Assembly (NCBI GenBank): GCA_016719485.1
Contig: JADJZB010000004.1
Coordinates: 442,001 to 506,000 of the forward strand
Reading direction: 5' to 3'
DNA: 64,000 nucleotides
Origin: Holophagales bacterium
Lineage (GTDB): Bacteria; Acidobacteriota; Thermoanaerobaculia; UBA5066
Each line of letters begins with the position of its first letter. Within the stretch, counting starts at the first letter, position 1. Position numbers and translations under genes: made by a program. Under the pieces are notes generated by a model. It ran no database searches. It worked only from the letters and a program-made list of their open reading frames with translations, and had not been told where the DNA came from. Below, piece after piece: positions 59,597 to 64,000 of this stretch.

Positions 59597-60870
59597 GTGG
59601 CGCCTCCTGCCGGTGCGGGAAGGAGGATCGTCACCAGAGTCCCGCGCCCCGGCTCGCTCTCGATCTCGATTCTCCCACCGTGAGACTCCACGACCTGGTG
59701 GGCGACGGCGAGCCCGAGACCCGTCCCCTCGCCGACCGGCTTCGTGGTGAAGAACGGGTCGAAGACTCTCGGAAGGTCCTTCCTCTCGATGCCGCTGCCG
59801 TCGTCCTCTACCACGATCCGAACGGCCTCGGCCTCCCGGCGGAGCCGTACGCGCACCGCCTGGCCCGGCCGGCTCGCCTGGATCGCGTTCGAGACGAGGT
59901 TGGCGACCGCCTGGTTGAGCGCGCCTGGCGCACAGCTCAGGCGCAGCTCGGCGGGGAAGTCCGTCTCCACGCGGATCCCCTTCTCCCGCTGCAGGGGCCC
60001 GAGAAAGCGGAGTGTCGCCGCGAGGCTCTCGACGAGGTCGACCTCCTTCCGCACGGCCTCGTCGAGCCTCGAGAACGTCCGAAGGTCCGTCACGAGCTGC
60101 CGTATCCGCTCGAGCCCCTCGCGATTCGAGGAGAGCCTGGCGGGGACCGACTCGGCCAGGGCCACGACCCTCGTCCTCTCGGCGGCCTCGTCGATCACGA
60201 GGGCCACGGCCGGAACCGCTGCGCGCAGCTCGTCGAGAGAGTCCCCCACGGTATTCACGAAGGCGAAGAGGCTCTCGAAGTCCCGCACGAGGGTCTCGGT
60301 GTTCGAGAGGATGAAGGCGAGCGGGTTGTTGATCTCGTGGGCCACGCCGGCCGTCGTCAGCCCGAGCGAGGCCATCTTCTCCTTGTGGACGAGGAGGGCC
60401 TGGGCTCGCCGGAGCTCGCCGAGCGTCCGTTCGAGCTCCCTGCCCTTCCTCGCGGATTCGCGCGTCGCCGCGGCGAGCTCGTTGTTCAGGTGCATCAGCT
60501 CGTCTCCGAGCCGACTCTCGTCCTCGACGGCCCGCACCCCCGCGAGGACGAGGCCTGCCCCCACTTCGATCATCGCCCGGAGCGTGACCGGGCTTCCGGC
60601 AGCGTCGAGCACGTTGACGAGCTTCGGGCCGTGCGTTCCCGGTCCGGCCTCGCAGAGGGCAGCGACGGACAGGGCGTCGGCCGCCGCGAGCAGATCGCGT
60701 ATCGAGGTTCGGACCGCGGGTCCGCCCTCGATCCCGAGCAGCGCCCGGGCCGCCTCGTTCACTTCGACGATCCGGCCCTCGCGGTCTGCCCTGATCAGCA
60801 CGATCCCGGGGGCGTGCCGGGCGAGCTCGGCGAGGAGTGCGAGGGGCTCTTCCCGGCCAGGTTCCGTCAT
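59593..60870 (-). CDS. PAS histidine kinase
   Basis: This 425-residue soluble kinase has an N-terminal PAS-like domain (residues 10-110, IVLIRADREGRIVEVNEAAR), a coiled linker, a HisKA domain with His178 in VAHEINNPLAFI, and an ATPase domain with NLVSNAIQA, DDGSGIE, FFTTK and GTGLGLAVAH. It is coupled by 4-base overlaps to the heme-oxygenase-like gene before it and to the receiver-GGDEF gene after it. This strongly suggests that it passes phosphate to that receiver. Without a membrane helix, it should respond to a cytoplasmic cue, possibly through the neighbouring tetrapyrrole proteins. Confidence 0.92.
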   Translation of the reverse strand: MTEPGREEPLALLAELARHAPGIVLIRADREGRIVEVNEAARALLGIEGGPAVRTSIRDLLAAADALSVAALCEAGPGTHGPKLVNVLDAAGSPVTLRAMIEVGAGLVLAGVRAVEDESRLGDELMHLNNELAAATRESARKGRELERTLGELRRAQALLVHKEKMASLGLTTAGVAHEINNPLAFILSNTETLVRDFESLFAFVNTVGDSLDELRAAVPAVALVIDEAAERTRVVALAESVPARLSSNREGLERIRQLVTDLRTFSRLDEAVRKEVDLVESLAATLRFLGPLQREKGIRVETDFPAELRLSCAPGALNQAVANLVSNAIQASRPGQAVRVRLRREAEAVRIVVEDDGSGIERKDLPRVFDPFFTTKPVGEGTGLGLAVAHQVVESHGGRIEIESEPGRGTLVTILLPAPAGGAT

Positions 60871-62183
60871 GCCGGGCGGTCCCCGGCTTCCCGGAAGGTC
60901 GCCAGGGCGGCCGCGAGGGCGTCCCGGACCAGCCGGTCAACCGCCGCGTTCCAGCCATCCGGGTACCGTTCGCTCCGGTACCACGCCGTCAGCGCCGCGA
61001 CGGCTCCGGGAAACCCGGACGACTCGTCCGCGGCCGCCGCGACGAGCAGCTGGGCCGCCTGGCGGCGCTCCTCGGTGGACCCGTACCCGGCCGACGCGAC
61101 GAACCTCTCCTCGAGCGGGCCCGCGGCGCCGGCAGGGAGCGCCGCCTCACGGCGGGAGGAAATGAGGCTTGCCGCCTCCCGGAGAAAGGCGGGGCGGGCG
61201 GCGGCAACGATCGCGCCCAGCTCCTCCTCGAGGAGGAGCAGCTGCCGTTCGATCAGGAGGGAGGGCATGCCCCGTCGCGCCAGGACCCCGGCGAGCCAGA
61301 CGACCTGCGCGATCGCGTCCGCCCGGTCCAGCAGGGCGAGAGCGGCGAGCCAGGCCACGTCGCTGCGCGTGTAGCGAAGCCCGCGCTCGCCCCACCGCTC
61401 CCGGAAGTAGGGAAACTCTCCGAGACACCGTTCTCCGGCCCGCTGGGCCGCGGCCGATTCCGCGGGGTCGGCCGGAACGTCGTGCGCTCCGGCCTCGACG
61501 TTCCAGGTCGTCGCGAGGAGGCGTCTCGCGGGCGCGCGGGCCGGATCGAATGAGGTGTGGAGACGCTCGAAACCCCCGGCGGCCGCAACGGCCGCGGCGA
61601 CCACGCGCCCGCGGGTACTCCCGTCGAGGGCGGCGGCCTCACCGGACCCGAGAGCGTCGATCCGGTCGCGGAACGCCCGGAAGACGGGTCCGGTCTCACC
61701 GCCCTGGCCCGCGTACCATGCCGTGCCGCTCGCCCCGCCCGCAGAGGCGCGGGCGTCCTCGAGGTGTACGAGGTTCCCCATCGCGGTCCCCTCCGACACG
61801 TAGAGGTACCCGAGAAGCAGGACGGGATCCTCCGCCGCCACCCGGACGATCTCCCTGGCGAACGCCAGTGCCCGGGACGTTGCGGCCGGGTCGTCGGGAA
61901 GCGGGCCCCGGCGGTCGAAGAACGCGAGGTCCTCGAGGAGGAGCGCCAGCCGCGGAGCCGTTCCCGCCGCAACCCCGGCGACGGAAGGGTCCCGGCTCTG
62001 GGCGACGGCCCGCTCGAGGGCGGCCGTCACGATCGCCATCCCCCGGAGCTGGTCGACGTAGCGCTCCACGGGCAGCGCGCGGCGCGCGAGAGCGTCGAAG
62101 AACGGCAGCAGCTCGATGCGCCGGTGGATCGGCCAGACGGCCTCCTGGAGCCTTGCCGAGAGCGGATCGGGTTCGATGCTCAA
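60867..62183 (-). CDS. Heme oxygenase-like protein with unknown C-terminal half
   Basis: This 438-residue protein has a heme oxygenase-like fold in residues 1-220. His20 lies in the motif PIHRRIE, where heme oxygenases have the proximal ligand, and LGYLYVSEGTAMGN matches the distal helix of bacterial BphO-type enzymes (normally YVLEGSxLGG). The C-terminal half (about 225-438) contains EFPYFRERWGERGLRYTRSDVAWL and several helices; I do not recognise it. The first half may bind or degrade heme to a bilin, or only sense a tetrapyrrole. The gene is coupled to the histidine kinase by ATGA and lies 16 bases after the B12-binding gene. Confidence 0.75.
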   Translation of the reverse strand: MSIEPDPLSARLQEAVWPIHRRIELLPFFDALARRALPVERYVDQLRGMAIVTAALERAVAQSRDPSVAGVAAGTAPRLALLLEDLAFFDRRGPLPDDPAATSRALAFAREIVRVAAEDPVLLLGYLYVSEGTAMGNLVHLEDARASAGGASGTAWYAGQGGETGPVFRAFRDRIDALGSGEAAALDGSTRGRVVAAAVAAAGGFERLHTSFDPARAPARRLLATTWNVEAGAHDVPADPAESAAAQRAGERCLGEFPYFRERWGERGLRYTRSDVAWLAALALLDRADAIAQVVWLAGVLARRGMPSLLIERQLLLLEEELGAIVAAARPAFLREAASLISSRREAALPAGAAGPLEERFVASAGYGSTEERRQAAQLLVAAAADESSGFPGAVAALTAWYRSERYPDGWNAAVDRLVRDALAAALATFREAGDRPA

Positions 62184-62199
62184 CAGCTTCTCCCGGCCT

Positions 62200-62841
62200 T
62201 CAGGCGGTCCTCGACAACGAGCGGACGACGCCCGCGACGGAGCGCAGATCCGGAGCCCAGCCGTCGGCCCCGATCTCCGCGACCTTCCCGGGTTCCGTCC
62301 GGAAGGCTCCGCCGCCGACGATGATCCGCGGGGACGACTCCCGGAACGTGGCCCTGACCGATCCGATCAACGACGCGGCCTTCGGCAGGTTCTGCAACAT
62401 GGTGCAGGAGATCCCGAGCACCTCGGGGTGATGCTCGCCGATCGCGTCGAGGATCTCCGGGACCGGCACGCCGGCCCCGAGGAACCGGACCTCCCACCCG
62501 TCGGACTCGAGCGTATCGGCCACCATGTGGCCTCCGACCTGGTGCAGCTCTCCCTCGATCCCGGTCAGGACGATCCGCCCCCGGGACGCCGTGGACCGGG
62601 GAAGGTGCTCGTACAGGCGGGCGAGGACGACCTGGGTGATGCCCGTCGCGAGGTGCTCCACGGCCACGGAGATCTGGTTCGACTCCCACAGGCGCCCCAC
62701 CTCGTAGAGGGACTCCTGGAGCACCTCTACGTAGAGGTCCCCGACGGCCCCCCCCCGCTGGACCACGCCGAGTGCGACGTCGATCGCGGCCTGGCGGTCT
62801 CCGGCGAGGATCGCGGCCAGATAGAGGTCCTTCTCGGACAC
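62200..62841 (-). CDS. Stand-alone B12-binding protein with MetH-like cap domain
   Basis: This 213-residue protein has a four-helix cap domain at residues 1-85 and a Rossmann-like B12 domain at 88-210. The cap has W-x9-EH (Trp52, Glu62, His63), the motif that holds the adenosyl group in CarH photoreceptors. The B12 domain has E-x-H-x2-G (Glu98, His100, Gly103), where His is the lower cobalt ligand, and GGGAFR later. There is no DNA-binding domain, so unlike CarH/LitR it should act through partner proteins. GTG at 62841 has GGAGG 9 bases upstream. Its place between a heme-oxygenase-like gene and a receiver-GGDEF gene points to a light or B12 sensor. Confidence 0.88.
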   Translation of the reverse strand: MSEKDLYLAAILAGDRQAAIDVALGVVQRGGAVGDLYVEVLQESLYEVGRLWESNQISVAVEHLATGITQVVLARLYEHLPRSTASRGRIVLTGIEGELHQVGGHMVADTLESDGWEVRFLGAGVPVPEILDAIGEHHPEVLGISCTMLQNLPKAASLIGSVRATFRESSPRIIVGGGAFRTEPGKVAEIGADGWAPDLRSVAGVVRSLSRTA

Positions 62842-62928
62842 GGAGGGGCACCTCCTCGCCTTTCTGTCTCGGACCGGACGCTGCCGGTCAAATCGTAGCA
62901 GCAGCGGACCGGTGGCGGTCCGCTCCGT

Positions 62929-63828
62929 TCACGCGTACGCGACGCGGTCCCGGCCCTCCGCTTTCGCCCGGTAGAGCGCAGCGTCCGCGGCCTCCAGGAG
63001 CGTCTCGGACGTGCTGCCGACCTTCGCGCCCGCGACGCCGATGCTCACGGTGACCGAGACGACTCCAGCGGCCGTCGCCACCGGGCACCCCGCGACCGCC
63101 CGGCAGACACGCTCGAAGACGCCGCTGGCGGCCGTCGGCCGGGCGCCTGGTGCGATCAGGAGGAACTCCTCGCCGCCGTACCGGCCGAGGACGTCGCAGG
63201 CCCTCAGGCAGCTCCGGGCCACGCGGGCGAAGGTGGCGAGCACCTCGTCGCCCGCGGGATGGCCCCAGGTGTCGTTGACGTTCTTGAAGTGGTCGAGATC
63301 GCAGACGGCGAGGCTCAGGATTCCCCCCTCGCGCGCCGTGCGCGCGAGATCCCGCTCGAGCGTCTCGAGGATGGCCCGCCGGTTCGGCAATCCGGTCAGG
63401 GCATCGTGCGCGGCCTGAAAGGCGAGAGCATCCCGGGCCTTCGCGAGATCGGTCTGCAGGTCGAGCATGCGCATCCCCACCCCGACGCGCGCCCGGAGCT
63501 CCTCGACGTCGTACGGCTTGGCGACGTAGTCGTTGGCTCCGGCGTCGAGGCCCTTCACGATGTCTCCCTTCTCGCCGCGAGCCGTGACAAGGACGACGTA
63601 GGGAGGGTTCGAGGTCTCCCGCCGGCGGAGCCGGCGGCAGACCTCCGGACCCTCGAGGCCCGGCATGTTCCAGTCGAGCAGAACGAGCGGAGGCGCATCC
63701 GGCTGCTGCAGTATCGCGTCCGCTGCGAGGCCGTCGGCGACGGCCGTCGGCTCCAGGCCCCACTTCCTCAGGATCGCCTCGAGGATGCGGCGCGACGTGA
63801 CGTCGTCGTCCGCCACGAGGACTCTCAC
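62929..63828 (-). CDS. Response regulator with diguanylate cyclase output (second)
   Basis: This 299-residue protein has a receiver domain (acidic pocket DDD, phospho-acceptor Asp52 in LLDWNMPG, Lys in AKPYD) joined to a GGDEF domain with active site GGEEF and I-site RACD five residues before it. It should make cyclic-di-GMP under phosphorylation control. GTG at 63828 overlaps the stop of the HPt gene (GTGA), so it probably takes phosphate from that protein. It is followed by an 87-base gap before the B12-binding gene, room for an internal promoter. Confidence 0.92.
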   Translation of the reverse strand: MRVLVADDDVTSRRILEAILRKWGLEPTAVADGLAADAILQQPDAPPLVLLDWNMPGLEGPEVCRRLRRRETSNPPYVVLVTARGEKGDIVKGLDAGANDYVAKPYDVEELRARVGVGMRMLDLQTDLAKARDALAFQAAHDALTGLPNRRAILETLERDLARTAREGGILSLAVCDLDHFKNVNDTWGHPAGDEVLATFARVARSCLRACDVLGRYGGEEFLLIAPGARPTAASGVFERVCRAVAGCPVATAAGVVSVTVSIGVAGAKVGSTSETLLEAADAALYRAKAEGRDRVAYA

Positions 63829-64000
63829 CGCAGGAGCTCCTTCATGCGAGGCTCGAGGACCGCGAACGCCGCCTCGAGGTCGGGAGCGAGCGCCGCGACC
63901 GCTTCGATCCGGCCCGCGCTGGCCGCCGCTTCGAGCACGCCGGCGACGGCGCTCATGGCCACGGCGCCCACGTTGGCCGAGGATCCTTTCAGGGAGTGCG
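63825..64000 (-). CDS. HPt domain, C-terminal end of a larger protein
   Basis: Only the last 58 codons are in the window. They read HSLKGSSANVGA, the phosphotransfer-His motif of HPt domains, followed by helices (VLEAAASAGRIEAVAAL, LEPRMKELLR). The protein continues off the window and may be a free HPt or the tail of a hybrid histidine kinase. The stop overlaps the start of the receiver-GGDEF gene, so phosphate very probably flows from this His to that receiver. Confidence 0.85.
   Translation of the reverse strand, partial: HSLKGSSANVGAVAMSAVAGVLEAAASAGRIEAVAALAPDLEAAFAVLEPRMKELLR

Noticed and set aside
1..64000. CRISPR arrays, insertion sequences, phage genes, rRNA and tRNA genes
   Set aside because: No direct-repeat arrays, transposase or integrase motifs, or conserved RNA sequences were found on reading through the window.

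Overview
The window is very GC-rich (about 70 percent by eye), densely coded bacterial DNA with strong C/G third-position bias and many 4-base start/stop overlaps (ATGA or GTGA). The gene mix fits a Gram-negative, probably Acidobacteriota-type organism (Holophagae or Thermoanaerobaculia-like): a Hyb-type [NiFe] hydrogenase, a tungsten aldehyde oxidoreductase, a propeller-GGDEF sensor, an ECF sigma factor next to a TPR protein, MacAB-like exporters and an outer-membrane barrel. This assignment is inferred from gene content only. I see no rRNA, tRNA, CRISPR array, prophage or insertion sequence.

1-6552: a minus-strand hydrogenase operon (hybO-hybA-hybB-hybC, the last cut by the window edge) with an apparent 1-base frameshift in hybB, divergent from a cytoplasmic molybdopterin oxidoreductase translationally coupled to a Nudix hydrolase. 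6564-14400: minus-strand metabolic genes (acyl-CoA synthetase, serA, DUF1015, an MsbA-like ABC exporter, a saccharopine-dehydrogenase-like enzyme) and a small RRM protein on plus. 14522-18760: a plus-strand metal uptake cassette (small His/Cys membrane protein, coiled-coil outer-membrane barrel, ZnuA-, ZnuC- and ZnuB-like proteins). 18792-24086: SDR, ABC-F ATPase, nitroreductase, a decayed copy of an extradiol dioxygenase, and a GAPOR-like tungsten enzyme.

24123-28413: a minus-strand redox/quinone operon (azoR, pirin, extradiol dioxygenase, pirin) divergent from a LysR regulator whose start codon lies in a palindrome. 28470-32828: a MacAB-type export operon (fusion protein, two FtsX permeases, ATPase). 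33006-36979: a propeller-GGDEF sensor coupled to a membrane phosphoesterase. 37049-41281: POT peptide transporter, ECF-like sigma factor, zinc-motif TPR protein, a tiny secreted peptide and a BRCT-like protein. 41322-46970: a membrane-anchored Ser/Thr kinase with an unusual domain order, gamma-glutamyltransferase and an aminotransferase, followed by terminators and a possible small RNA. 47246-50607: a lipoprotein and a lipase-methyltransferase-cupin-DoxX operon. 50718-58516: a giant tandem UvrA and a multi-PAS histidine kinase.

58526-64000 is the most interesting part: a minus-strand signalling operon that joins an HPt domain (end of a protein running off the window), a receiver-GGDEF protein, a stand-alone B12-binding domain with CarH-like motifs, a heme-oxygenase-like protein with an unrecognised C-terminal half, a PAS histidine kinase, and a second receiver-GGDEF protein. 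It reads as a tetrapyrrole- or light-responsive phosphorelay feeding cyclic-di-GMP synthesis.
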